64,000 bases of DNA from an uncultured Marinobacter sp. (GTDB taxonomy: Bacteria; Pseudomonadota; Gammaproteobacteria; Pseudomonadales; Oleiphilaceae), in NCBI RefSeq assembly GCF_946886895.1, contig NZ_CAMPJO010000012.1, positions 1 to 64,000 on the forward strand, read 5' to 3'. Each line of letters starts with the position of its first letter. Position 1 is the first letter of the stretch. The translations under genes and the position numbers were made by a program. The notes under the pieces are model-generated. The model did not search any database, was not told the origin of the DNA, and worked only from the letters and a program-made list of their open reading frames with translations. Below are positions 17,387-25,670 of the stretch, in pieces.

Positions 17387-18205
17387 TTACTTGTTGTCTC
17401 TCAGGGATTGGATCAGATCGGCAGGCGCATCCACACCAAAATGCTTGTTGTAGGCTGCATTCATGTTGCCATCGCGAATCTGGTGCACCAGGAACAGGTT
17501 CAGGTAGTTGATCCAGGCGAGTTCATCTCTTTTGGCAATGATGCCGACAACATCATCGTAGTTTGGAACGTAGGGCCCGGCGACAAAGTCTTCGAATTCT
17601 TCGCTCCGCAACTTGGTAGCGATGTTCGTGTTGGTTGAAATGATTGCGTCAACTTTGCCCTGGTAAAGACCAAGGTAGGCATCGTTTTCAGATTTGAAGG
17701 AAGTGTAGTTGTCCCGGCCCCAGCCCTGCTGATCGGCATAAGCCAGATATTCGGTTTCGTAGGTGGTTCCGAGAGCCGCACCCACTTTCAGGTTCTTCAG
17801 GTCTTCAAAAGACTTGATGTTTTTGTCCTTGTGGGAAATCACCTGGAACTTGAAAACGAAGTACGGATAGGTGAAGCCAACGGTCTTGGCGCGCTCGAGG
17901 GTGTCAGAAGTGGAACCGATAACGACGTCTGTCTTACCGGAAATCAGGGAGGGAATCCGGTCACCCCAGGTGAGGTTGAGAACTTTGACGTCTACGCCGA
18001 GCACTTCGCCCAGGTCGTTGCAGTAATCGACGTCGAAACCGGCCGGTTCGTTATTCTCGTCAAAATATCCCATCGGTGGGAAATCGAGAACCACACCACA
18101 GTTCAATGTGCCACGTTGAATCACGGTATCCAGCTGGTCGGCTGTTGCGCTCACGGAAGTGAACGCAGCGCAAGCAAATACCAGCGTTGCAATTTTGCGA
18201 ATCAT
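17387..18205 (-). CDS. Periplasmic amino-acid binding protein of the ABC transporter
   Basis: A 272-aa binding protein with a Sec signal peptide (MIRKIATLVFACAAFTSVSA). It has the family-3 solute-binding pattern: GYFDENNEPAGFDVDYCNDL, then DVVIGSTSDTLERAKTVGFT and LGTTYE. AAAGAGAGA directly precedes an ATG at 18211, and a second ATG at 18205 is better spaced, so 18205 was chosen; the difference is two residues. First gene of the transporter unit. Confidence 0.93.
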   Translation of the reverse strand: MIRKIATLVFACAAFTSVSATADQLDTVIQRGTLNCGVVLDFPPMGYFDENNEPAGFDVDYCNDLGEVLGVDVKVLNLTWGDRIPSLISGKTDVVIGSTSDTLERAKTVGFTYPYFVFKFQVISHKDKNIKSFEDLKNLKVGAALGTTYETEYLAYADQQGWGRDNYTSFKSENDAYLGLYQGKVDAIISTNTNIATKLRSEEFEDFVAGPYVPNYDDVVGIIAKRDELAWINYLNLFLVHQIRDGNMNAAYNKHFGVDAPADLIQSLRDNK

Positions 18206-18211
18206 AGTCAT

Positions 18212-18523
18212 TCTCTCTTTTTTTTGTGGGCCATAAATTGCGCAGTCCATATGCCTACACAGCGCGCGTTGTGTGTATAAAGCATACGTTGGAAATACTA
18301 CCGTAGATGTTTTAGTGAAATTCCTTGAAACGTGTCAATTGACAGGACATTTTCCTAAATTTTGAAAATCAAACCGGACTTTATATGTAGAAAACCGGAG
18401 TTGACGGCCAGAAGATCAAGAAAACCATGACAGCTCTGATCTAAGTGTCGAATTTACCGGATTTTTCGGGCGCGGCGCCCTGAAAGGCGAATTCATTCGA
18501 CGACAGCCTGCGTAATCGGCAGG
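18212..18523. other. Intergenic promoter region of the ABC operon
   Basis: About 310 bases, AT-rich at 18280-18440, hold no gene. On the minus strand TATGCTTTATAC (around 18288-18277) is a plausible -10 area for the binding-protein gene, but no clear -35 can be paired with it. A 7-bp inverted repeat, AGCCTGC (18505-18511) with GCAGGCT (18519-18525), overlaps the stop of the deacetylase gene and may help end its transcript. Confidence 0.45.
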
Positions 18524-19630
18524 CTATTCATCAAAATCACTGAAAGCAGAGCGATGGAATCCCGCGGCTTCTTCCGCCTCTTTCACGCCCATTTCCCGAA
18601 TCTCTGGAACGTCGCCGCCCGCCAGCGTCTCGAGCACTGCGTGCACCCCTCTGGAGAGCGATGTCAGGTTATAACCGCCTTCCAGAACCAGGGCCAGCCG
18701 CCCGTCACAATGTTTTTCGGCGATGTCCTGAACGATACGGGTGATCGCCCTGAAGCCATCGTAGGTCAGGTTCAGAGCCATATCGTTACGGTGAGGATCA
18801 AACCCGGCCGAGACCAGCACAAGGTCTGGCTCAAAGTAATCGGCTGCCGGCACCAGAATCTCGCGGAAAACTTTTTCGAAGGCCACGTCGCCGGCCGTTT
18901 CCGGCAGCGGAACGTTGATGGTATAGCCCTCGCCCAGACCATCGCCAACCTCCTCAATATGACCCGAACCAGGGTAGAAAGGCGCCGCGCAATGGGTGTC
19001 AAAGAAGAGCACATCCGGATCTGCCCAGAAGATATCCTGGGTACCGTTGCCGTGGTGGGCATCCCAGTCGATGATCAGGATCCTTTCACAGCCGAGCTTG
19101 GCCTGAGCGTGGGCCGCGGCGATAGCAACGTTGTTTAGTAGGCAAAAACCACGAGCCCGCACAGGCTCGGCGTGGTGGCCGGGTGGTCGCACAAGGGCGA
19201 ACGCGCTTTGACATTCCCCCTTCACAACACTTTCCACGGCTGCAATGGCGTTGCCGGCCGCCGCAGTGGCGGCATTGATGCTCTCCGGCGAGACCGCCGT
19301 CGTATCCTTGTCGAGCCAGGCACGCTTACCTGCCAGTGAAAAAATATGGTCCAGATAAGAGGTGATGTGCACTCTCGCCAGTTGTTCATAGGTAGCAGCG
19401 GATGCTCCGCTACGAAACTGAACGCCTTTTATCGGGTGCTCATCCAGGTAGGCCTTGATGGCAGTCAGCCGGCCAGGGTGTTCTGGATAACTCCATTTGA
19501 AGTCCAGCCCCTGGAGAATCGACCTCACGCGCTTTTCCACCCGGCTGGGCATGAAAGGCAGATCCACCTCCGGGTTGTGTCCGAGCATCACTTCGTCATA
19601 AAACACGTTTACACTGCGATCGCCGATCAT
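18524..19630 (-). CDS. Histone-deacetylase-family protein (zinc deacetylase)
   Basis: A 368-aa enzyme of the arginase/deacetylase fold. The active-site His pair is in VRPPGHHAEP, zinc ligands are in DWDAHHGNGTQDIF and SAGFDPHRND, and the catalytic Tyr is probably in LEGGYNL. Bacterial members remove acetyl groups from small amines, polyamines or proteins. The substrate is unknown here. It starts 16 bases after a GNAT acetyltransferase gene, suggesting a coupled acetylation/deacetylation pair. Confidence 0.92.
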   Translation of the reverse strand: MIGDRSVNVFYDEVMLGHNPEVDLPFMPSRVEKRVRSILQGLDFKWSYPEHPGRLTAIKAYLDEHPIKGVQFRSGASAATYEQLARVHITSYLDHIFSLAGKRAWLDKDTTAVSPESINAATAAAGNAIAAVESVVKGECQSAFALVRPPGHHAEPVRARGFCLLNNVAIAAAHAQAKLGCERILIIDWDAHHGNGTQDIFWADPDVLFFDTHCAAPFYPGSGHIEEVGDGLGEGYTINVPLPETAGDVAFEKVFREILVPAADYFEPDLVLVSAGFDPHRNDMALNLTYDGFRAITRIVQDIAEKHCDGRLALVLEGGYNLTSLSRGVHAVLETLAGGDVPEIREMGVKEAEEAAGFHRSAFSDFDE

Positions 19631-19646
19631 GGCCTGTTTCCTTTTC

Positions 19647-20192
19647 CTATCTTTGTGATTCCGTCAGCACCTGCTTGACCACTGAGGTGAACGCCGCTGC
19701 ACGAACGCCGGTGGTCTTGAACCCGAGCTTGGTCCACGCGGCCTTGGCTTCTTTGTTCGATGCGGCGTACTCGAGGATCAGCTCCGATGCATGATGCTGT
19801 TCCGCAAAAGCCACCAGATCCCGAAGCAGCGCTTTGAAAATGCCAAGATTCCGGAATTCCGGTTCCACCCAGACGTCGTCAATAATGCCCGACTTGAACT
19901 CTTCTGAACCAGACTGCTCCCAGATGCCCTGGCTTCGCCAGATATAGACATAGCCCATCCCCACAAGGCCCGCGTCGGTACTTTCCGCCACAATCAGTCG
20001 TCTATTCGGATCATCCAGTGAGGAGCGCAGCGTCTTGAGGAGGCGCTTATGCTCGCTCTCTTTCAGATCGTGTGGCGGAGCTCCGGATACATGCAGCGCC
20101 AGCCTGGCAAGAAAGCCTACCATTTCCGGAAGGTCCTTTTCCTGAGCCTCCCGGATGGCAAAGCCGTATCTGTCTGCTTTTTTTCTCCCCAT
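19647..20192 (-). CDS. GNAT family N-acetyltransferase
   Basis: A 181-aa GNAT protein. The acetyl-CoA-binding region is DDVWVEPEFRNLGIFKALLRDL; the usual RxxGxG loop is altered to RNLGIF. A second GNAT motif is ILEYAASNKEAKAAWTKLGF. GGGAG precedes the ATG at 20192. It is upstream of the deacetylase gene by 16 bases on the same strand. The acceptor substrate is unknown. Confidence 0.88.
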   Translation of the reverse strand: MGRKKADRYGFAIREAQEKDLPEMVGFLARLALHVSGAPPHDLKESEHKRLLKTLRSSLDDPNRRLIVAESTDAGLVGMGYVYIWRSQGIWEQSGSEEFKSGIIDDVWVEPEFRNLGIFKALLRDLVAFAEQHHASELILEYAASNKEAKAAWTKLGFKTTGVRAAAFTSVVKQVLTESQR

Positions 20193-20401
20193 ACAGGACT
20201 CCCGGAAATCCGTTACACAGCGCAGGCCGAAGACTCACCTGCGTCAGGTTTTGCCTTTTGCGCTTCAGTTCATCGCCTTCCAAGCAGCTTAGCCGCATTC
20301 GAAGATAGCAACAAAACCCTGCCCCGAGCGCACCTTGGCATACACGCCGCATAAAAGGTAATGTCGATACCATCCATGCCGGAATCCTCTGCAGCCTGGC
20401 A

Positions 20402-20431
20402 TTGCCGTGGCAGCAGGGACAGCCAACTGAG
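20402..20431 (+). pseudogene. 3' stub of a TraR/DksA-like gene (repeat of 21115-21144)
   Basis: These 30 bases match 21115-21144 in 28 positions. That second copy is the end of the intact TraR-like gene, coding for RRGSKDSQLR. Here the frame would read RGSRDSQLR, the typical C terminus of the family, but no stop codon follows and no upstream domain is present. It lies directly upstream of the DUF1330 gene. Confidence 0.6.
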
Positions 20432-20455
20432 GAAACATCGCGGGAGCAAACACAC

Positions 20456-20746
20456 ATGACAGCCTTCGTAATTGGCCAGATCACCGTAAAAGACCCGGGC
20501 AAATGGGCGGAATACCGAAGCCGGGTTCCCGAAACACTGGCGCCCTGGGGCGCCGAGCTGGTGCTTCGAGGGACGCGGGCGACGGTGCTGAGCGGGCAAC
20601 ACCCTCACACCGATACCGTCGTCATTCGCTTCCCGGATTCGGAATCCGTGGCTGGATGGCATAATTCACCCGCCTACCAGGCACTGGTGCCGCTGCGCTC
20701 GGAGGCGGCCGACGTGGATCTGATCCGGTATGAAACCGATGCGTAG
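20456..20746 (+). CDS. DUF1330 family protein
   Basis: A 96-aa dimeric alpha+beta-barrel protein of the DUF1330 type. It begins AFVIGQITVKDPGKWAEYRS, and has the FPDSESVAGWHNSPAYQALV motif with the conserved W..S..Y..L pattern. Function unknown. The ATG at 20456 follows GGGAG; an upstream in-frame GTG at 20402 lies in the TraR stub and was rejected. Confidence 0.88.
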   Translation: MTAFVIGQITVKDPGKWAEYRSRVPETLAPWGAELVLRGTRATVLSGQHPHTDTVVIRFPDSESVAGWHNSPAYQALVPLRSEAADVDLIRYETDA

Positions 20747-20881
20747 CGACGGTGTGACGCGGCTATCAACCTGAGACGATCCAGTGAAATCAGCAAGGCT
20801 CCATGGGATGATAGCGGGAGAAGCCAGCCGGGCCGTTGGTTCAGGCTGACGGCATCATTCGTTTAATGATCGGAGAACGCT

Positions 20882-21148
20882 ATGGCAGGTGGATGGTCAA
20901 AGGATGGCGCCGTTCAGGACCAAATTGACGCAAGCGTTGACGATGCGGTGCAACGCGCCCGCAGCCAATTAGTGAGCGGTGAGAGCGCCGCCTATTGTGA
21001 AGAGTGCGACCGAGCTATTCCGGAAGCGCGCCGCAAGGCGATTCCCGGGGTTCGGCTCTGTGTTGCGTGCCAGTCTGCGCTCGAGAAGCGGGAAACCGCT
21101 TCGGGCGGCATCAATCGCCGTGGCAGCAAGGACAGCCAACTGAGGTAA
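20882..21148 (+). CDS. TraR/DksA C4-type zinc finger protein (YbiI-like)
   Basis: An 88-aa protein with a C-terminal C4 zinc finger (CEECDRAIPEARRKAIPGVR then LCVAC) and the family ending RRGSKDSQLR. It is much shorter than DksA and lacks the long coiled coil, like YbiI and TraR. TraR-type proteins can act on RNA polymerase through the secondary channel, but this subgroup is uncharacterised. It is followed 16 bases later by an NTF2-like gene. The end of this gene is duplicated at 20402. Confidence 0.9.
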   Translation: MAGGWSKDGAVQDQIDASVDDAVQRARSQLVSGESAAYCEECDRAIPEARRKAIPGVRLCVACQSALEKRETASGGINRRGSKDSQLR

Positions 21149-21164
21149 AAAGGAGAATTCAGCC

Positions 21165-21548
21165 ATGGACCCAAAAGACATCGTTGCGCAATTCATCGCC
21201 GACATCCAGGCCCAGCGCTTTGATGAGGCAAAGGACTGGTTGGTTGCCTGCGGATTTGAGTATGTGGGGCCGAATATGCGCTTCCTCGATCGGGCTGACA
21301 TGCTGGCTTACCAATTCGGTATGGCAGCCATCCAGAAGGATCTGATCGTCCGCCAACTCAGTGCCGACGGTGAGCACGTGTTCGCGATCCTGGATTACCA
21401 AACCCATTTTGAACCGATCGGGGATGTACGGCTGGCCGTCTGGTTTCGTGTCCGGAACGATAAAATCCAGACGGTTGAAGCCTTTTATAATGCAGCCGTG
21501 GTTGAAAACATGCTGGGAGGCAACCTGCCTTCAGCCACTTCCCGGTAA
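21165..21548 (+). CDS. NTF2/SnoaL-like protein
   Basis: A 127-aa protein with the NTF2-like cone fold: an N-terminal helix (IVAQFIADIQAQRFDEAKDW), a central strand (VFAILDYQTHFEPIG) and a final strand (VWFRVRNDKIQTVEAFYN). Such proteins are often small-molecule isomerases or hydrolases, and many are only structural homologues. It starts 16 bases after the TraR-like gene with AAGGAG upstream, so the two are probably cotranscribed. Confidence 0.75.
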   Translation: MDPKDIVAQFIADIQAQRFDEAKDWLVACGFEYVGPNMRFLDRADMLAYQFGMAAIQKDLIVRQLSADGEHVFAILDYQTHFEPIGDVRLAVWFRVRNDKIQTVEAFYNAAVVENMLGGNLPSATSR

Positions 21549-21620
21549 TGTCCGATATGGGTCTTCCCCTCTTTGGACTGAAATCCGGGACGGAACTATT
21601 TTCTTGGGTTTTATAGCTTT

Positions 21621-21911
21621 ATGACAATTCCTGTTAAAAATGTAACCAGCCCCGAGATTTCCTGCTCGAACTGCCAGGCCTGTTGCTGCCGTTTAGAGGT
21701 CATGATTATTTCAGACACCGGTGTCCCTGACCGGCACATTGCTGTTGATAAATGGGGCGGTGAAACCATGTTGCGCCTGGAGGATGGCTGGTGCTCCGCG
21801 TTGGACCGACAAACGTTCATGTGCACCATCTATGAAAATCGCCCCTGGATCTGTCGGGAATTTGAAATGGGCTCCTATGAGTGCCGCGAGGAACGAAAAA
21901 ACATATTGTGA
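21621..21911 (+). CDS. YkgJ family cysteine-cluster protein
   Basis: A 96-aa protein with the metal-binding cysteine cluster of YkgJ-type proteins: CSNCQACCCRL near the N terminus, then WCSALDRQTFMCTIYENRP, ICREF and a final YECREE. This pattern is proposed to bind zinc or an iron-sulfur centre. Family length is normal. Function unknown. Confidence 0.87.
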   Translation: MTIPVKNVTSPEISCSNCQACCCRLEVMIISDTGVPDRHIAVDKWGGETMLRLEDGWCSALDRQTFMCTIYENRPWICREFEMGSYECREERKNIL

Positions 21912-21963
21912 GTCCCCGGCAAAGCCGGGGCAGCAGATGGAATAACGGTGCGCGGGCAACCCC

Positions 21964-22203
21964 TTAGCGCCGGTGCCACCGTTTTCCCAGGCCTCGTAAC
22001 ATCGCCCGCACAAACTCTTGCCGGGCCCGGCGCTGGTCTCGTTTTACCTGCTCAAGGTTAATGCCTCCCAGCCCATCCCGGTATCTGGGTGGTATGTTTT
22101 CTTCGAGCGAATCGTCCGCGCTCCGGTCTGGCGCCTCATGATTACCCCGGCGCGCCAGTGGGTTGCCGCCGTGAAAGTATTTCATCTCTTCTGACATCAA
22201 CAT
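21964..22203 (-). CDS. Hypothetical small basic protein, 79 aa
   Basis: No family recognised. The N terminus (MLMSEEMKYFHGGNPLARRG) is followed by a charged middle and an Arg-rich amphipathic end (QRRARQEFVRAMLRGLGKRW). GGAGG about 8 bases upstream supports the ATG at 22203. It is divergent from the LysR gene at 22322. A role is not evident; the basic tail would fit nucleic-acid binding, which is inference. Confidence 0.6.
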   Translation of the reverse strand: MLMSEEMKYFHGGNPLARRGNHEAPDRSADDSLEENIPPRYRDGLGGINLEQVKRDQRRARQEFVRAMLRGLGKRWHRR

Positions 22204-22321
22204 GATCCTGACCTCCCCTGCGCCACGTCTGTTAGCGAGGCGCCCTGGTTTTCCGATGAGTTCAGGTACATGCTAAGCTTGTTTTTATCTGCAAACTATT
22301 CCCTGAATGTGAGAACAGACT

Positions 22322-23278
22322 TTGCAAAAACGAACAGAAGGAAAATCCGGAAAAGGCCCTGCCACTGCGCAGAAAATCCGAGGCAACCTCGCGTGGAACG
22401 ACTTTGAGCTCGTGCTTGCGATTGCGACGACGGGCTCTCTGTCTGGTGCATCACGGGCGCTGGGCGTGAGCCACGCCACGGTTTTCCGGCGGCTGGGTGA
22501 TGTTGAGCAGCGCCTGGGGGTGACACTTTTTGAACGGAGCCGAACCGGTTACCGGCCTACGCTTGCAGGGGAGGAGCTGGCAGACACGGCGCGGATTATG
22601 GACGAGGCAGCCCTGGCCGCCGAACGTAAAGTGGCCGGTCGCGACCTGGAGCCCAGTGGGGAGATCTGGACCACCACAACGGATTCGCTGCTGATGGGAC
22701 TGCTGGCGCCGCTGTTCACGGAGTTCCGGCAGAAATACCCGGGCATCGTGCTGGACGTTGCGGTCTCCAACCAGTTGTTCAACCTTACACGCCGGGAGGC
22801 AGACGTCGCGATTCGTCCGTCCAATCGCCCCCCGGAGAATCTGGTTGGCCGGCCCCTGACCAAGATTGGCCAGGCCGTGTACGGGCACCGGAGCCTCGGC
22901 CTGCCCCCGGGGGCGCCCATTGAGACACTGGTCAGCCAACCCTGGATCGGAGCCGGGCCACGGCTACAGGATTCCGCGCTGGACCAGTGGATGGACACCA
23001 ACGCGCTGAAGCCATCCTGTGTCTACCGCGTTGATACACTGGTCAGCATTCTCAGCGCCATTCGCTCCGGCATGGGGCTGGCCGTGCTGCCCTGTTATCT
23101 GGCGGACGATGATCCGGATATTATCCAGCTCACCGACCCCATCCCCGAGCTGGAATACGGCCTGTGGTTTCTGATGCACCCGGATCTGCGGGGGGTGGTC
23201 AGGATTCATGCCCTGATGGATTTTCTGACGGACGCCATCCGGGCTCAGAAAAAGCGACTGGCCGGGCAGTTTTTATAG
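22322..23278 (+). CDS. LysR family transcriptional regulator
   Basis: A 318-aa regulator. Its helix-turn-helix (FELVLAIATTGSLSGASRAL then GVSHATVFRRLGDVEQRLGV) sits about 28-70, and the LysR effector domain (about 110-310) contains VSNQLFNLTRREADVAIRPS. A TTG at 22322 is the available start, giving a 20-residue basic N-terminal extension (KRTEGKSGKGPATAQK). Targets are unknown; the nearest candidates are the divergent small gene at 22203 and terC downstream. Confidence 0.9.
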   Translation: MQKRTEGKSGKGPATAQKIRGNLAWNDFELVLAIATTGSLSGASRALGVSHATVFRRLGDVEQRLGVTLFERSRTGYRPTLAGEELADTARIMDEAALAAERKVAGRDLEPSGEIWTTTTDSLLMGLLAPLFTEFRQKYPGIVLDVAVSNQLFNLTRREADVAIRPSNRPPENLVGRPLTKIGQAVYGHRSLGLPPGAPIETLVSQPWIGAGPRLQDSALDQWMDTNALKPSCVYRVDTLVSILSAIRSGMGLAVLPCYLADDDPDIIQLTDPIPELEYGLWFLMHPDLRGVVRIHALMDFLTDAIRAQKKRLAGQFL

Positions 23279-23320
23279 TACAAATGACATCCATTGTGAT
23301 GAAGGAAACAGGAGAACGCT

Positions 23321-24079
23321 GTGTTTGAGTGGATCGCAAGTCCGGAAGCGTGGGTTGCCCTGGCAACTCTGGTGGCCCTGGAAATCGTTCTGGGCATTGA
23401 TAACATTATCTTTATCTCCATTCTGGTAGGCCGTTTGCCCGAACACCAGCGCAACAAGGCCCGGCAGATCGGCCTGGGGCTGGCCATGGGTGCGCGGCTG
23501 GTTCTGCTGTTCAGCATTGTCTGGGTAATGGGCCTTGTGGAGCCCTGGTTCAGTGTGTTTGGCCATGAAATATCCGGTCGCGACGTCATTCTGATTGTTG
23601 GCGGTTTGTTCCTACTGGCCAAATCCACCCATGAGATTCACAGTAGCCTGGAAATTGTTCACGATGACGGTGGAGAGCCCAAATTCGCCAGCTTTGGCAT
23701 GGTGCTGGTCCAGATTGCAATTCTTGATATCGTATTTTCGCTGGACTCGGTAATCACTGCTGTGGGCCTGGTGGGCCACCTGTCCATTATGGTCATCGCG
23801 ATTCTGGTGTCGGTTGGTGTGATGCTGCTCGCCGCCAAACCCATCAGTGAGTTTGTGGATGCCAACCCGACCATCAAGATGCTGGCGCTTTCGTTCCTGA
23901 TACTGATTGGCTTCACATTGATGGCCGAGGGCTTTGATGTGCACGTGCCGAAGGGCTACATCTATTTTGCAATGGCGTTCTCGGTGGCTGTCGAGCTTTT
24001 GAACATCCATATGCGCAAGAAGAAATCGGCTACGCCAGTTGCGTTGAGTCATCGGATTCATGATGAAAACCAGCCCTGA
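23321..24079 (+). CDS. TerC family integral membrane protein
   Basis: A 252-aa protein with about seven membrane helices. The TerC signature acidic helices are EIVLGIDNIIFISILVGRLP and, later, ILDIVFSLDSVITAVGLVGH. Relatives export manganese or are linked to tellurite resistance. AGGAG precedes the GTG start at 23321. It lies 42 bases after the LysR gene, too short for a manganese riboswitch. Confidence 0.93.
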   Translation: MFEWIASPEAWVALATLVALEIVLGIDNIIFISILVGRLPEHQRNKARQIGLGLAMGARLVLLFSIVWVMGLVEPWFSVFGHEISGRDVILIVGGLFLLAKSTHEIHSSLEIVHDDGGEPKFASFGMVLVQIAILDIVFSLDSVITAVGLVGHLSIMVIAILVSVGVMLLAAKPISEFVDANPTIKMLALSFLILIGFTLMAEGFDVHVPKGYIYFAMAFSVAVELLNIHMRKKKSATPVALSHRIHDENQP

Positions 24080-24121
24080 GAGATTATCCCCGGACAACGA
24101 ATCGGAAGGAGAGATAACACG

Positions 24122-24946
24122 ATGCAATGCGCTCTGGTTTACGACTTCGACGGCACTCTCGCCCGGGGCAACTGCGCCGAACATGGCCTGATGCCGGCCC
24201 TGGGCCTGAGCGACAAAAATGACTTCTGGCCCGAGGTCCATCAAAAGAATCTGGATCGGGATGGCGACGAAATCCTCACCTACCTCGGCGAGCTGGCCAA
24301 GCGCGCCCGGGACGAGGGCAAGCAGGAAGAGCTGACCCCGGAGCGGCTCCGGACGCACGGCCAGTCCATACCGCTGTTCCCCGGTGTGGAGGACTGGTTC
24401 GATGCCATCAATCGCTTCGCCAGCGACCAGGGCATTGCGCTGAGCCATTACATCGTCTCCAGTGGGCTGGAGGAGATGATTCGCGGAACGCCAGTGGCCA
24501 AGCACTTCAAACAGATTTTCGGGTGCCGCTACCATTACGATGGCGATACCGGGCACGCCAAATGGCCCGCCGTGGCCATCGACTACACCACAAAAACCCA
24601 GTACCTGTTCCGCATCAACAAGGGCATTGAGAACAGCTGGGACAACGTAAAGATCAATGAGTACATCGAACCCGGAGATCGCCCCTTCCCGTTTGATCAC
24701 GTGATCTATTTTGGTGACGGAGACACGGATATTCCAGCCATGAAGATGGTAAAGGCTCAGGGCGGCTGCAGTATCGCGGTCTTCGACGGTGACAAATGGG
24801 GTGAGCAGAGCACACAGGAAAAAATCGAGAAGCTGATTTCGGAAGAACGGGCGAACTATGTGGTACCGGGTGATTACTCCACGGGGAGCCAGTTGGATGT
24901 TACTGTCCGGGGCACTCTCCGATTGTATAAGCGAAAGCATGGCTGA
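24122..24946 (+). CDS. HAD-superfamily phosphatase
   Basis: A 274-aa haloacid dehalogenase-type hydrolase. The nucleophile motif is YDFDGTLARG (DxDGT), motif II is in YIVSSG and motif IV is YFGDGDTDIPAM. A helical cap of about 80 residues follows motif I, as in phosphoserine-phosphatase-like members. The substrate is unknown. It follows terC by about 40 bases with AAGGAG upstream and may be cotranscribed. Confidence 0.88.
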   Translation: MQCALVYDFDGTLARGNCAEHGLMPALGLSDKNDFWPEVHQKNLDRDGDEILTYLGELAKRARDEGKQEELTPERLRTHGQSIPLFPGVEDWFDAINRFASDQGIALSHYIVSSGLEEMIRGTPVAKHFKQIFGCRYHYDGDTGHAKWPAVAIDYTTKTQYLFRINKGIENSWDNVKINEYIEPGDRPFPFDHVIYFGDGDTDIPAMKMVKAQGGCSIAVFDGDKWGEQSTQEKIEKLISEERANYVVPGDYSTGSQLDVTVRGTLRLYKRKHG

Positions 24947-24979
24947 CATTCAGGACACCATCCGTTCCGAGGACGTGTT

Positions 24980-25645
24980 ATGACGTTTTCCCGACTCTAT
25001 GAACAGGCCGTTCTCCAGAAAGGCGGCGAATCCGAAGTGCGCGCCCGCTTGCCCCGGTTGTCGGAACCGGGCGAACTGGCGTCACTGAGTGATGACCGCT
25101 ACCTGTCGGAAATCACCCGCTGCGTGTTCAAGGCGGGGTTTGTCTGGAAGGTGATTGATAACAAATGGCCGGGGTTTGAAGCGGCATTTGACGGCTTTGT
25201 ACCCCTGTACTGGCAGCAGGTGTCACCGGAGGTGCTGGAGCGGCTATCCGGCGATGAGCGGATTGTGCGCAACACCCAGAAAATACTGACGGTGCCGGAG
25301 AACGCCCGGATGATTGTGGAGGCGTCCCGGGCGCACGGTGGGTTCGGTGAGTTTCTGGCGGGGTGGCCCAGCAGTGACCAGGCTGGCCTGCTATTGTGGC
25401 TGAAGCAGAACGGGGCCCGGCTGGGCGGCAATACTGCCCAGTACTTTCTGCGCTGGGTCGGCTGGGACGGGTTTATTCTCTCCCGGGATGTGATTGCGGC
25501 CCTGCAGCGGGAAGAGGTGCTGGACGCCTCACCCGGCAGCAAGAAAGGCCTGATGCAGGCCCAGCAGGCGTTCAACCGCTGGCATGAGGAAACCGGCCTG
25601 CCCTACAGTCATCTGTCGAGAATTCTGTCGTTTACCGTGGATTAA
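24980..25645 (+). CDS. DNA-3-methyladenine glycosylase I family protein
   Basis: A 221-aa protein whose helical fold pattern matches the Tag family: FKAGFVWKVIDNKWPGFEAA, then NTQKILTVPENARMIVEASR and AQYFLRWVGWDGFILSRDV. The N-terminal zinc-binding Cys/His of classical Tag are not visible, so it belongs to a divergent branch. It would remove 3-methyladenine from DNA in base-excision repair, if active. The ATG follows the phosphatase gene closely. Confidence 0.8.
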   Translation: MTFSRLYEQAVLQKGGESEVRARLPRLSEPGELASLSDDRYLSEITRCVFKAGFVWKVIDNKWPGFEAAFDGFVPLYWQQVSPEVLERLSGDERIVRNTQKILTVPENARMIVEASRAHGGFGEFLAGWPSSDQAGLLLWLKQNGARLGGNTAQYFLRWVGWDGFILSRDVIAALQREEVLDASPGSKKGLMQAQQAFNRWHEETGLPYSHLSRILSFTVD

Positions 25646-25670
25646 CCCGCGAACCATCAGGGGTGACTCA

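Noticed and set aside
23279..23320. Manganese riboswitch before terC
   Set aside because: The gap is only 42 bases, too short for the yybP-ykoY type.
23612..24949. 445-codon minus-strand frame across terC and the HAD phosphatase gene
   Set aside because: It spans two well-supported plus-strand genes and the gap between them, and its translation has no family match.
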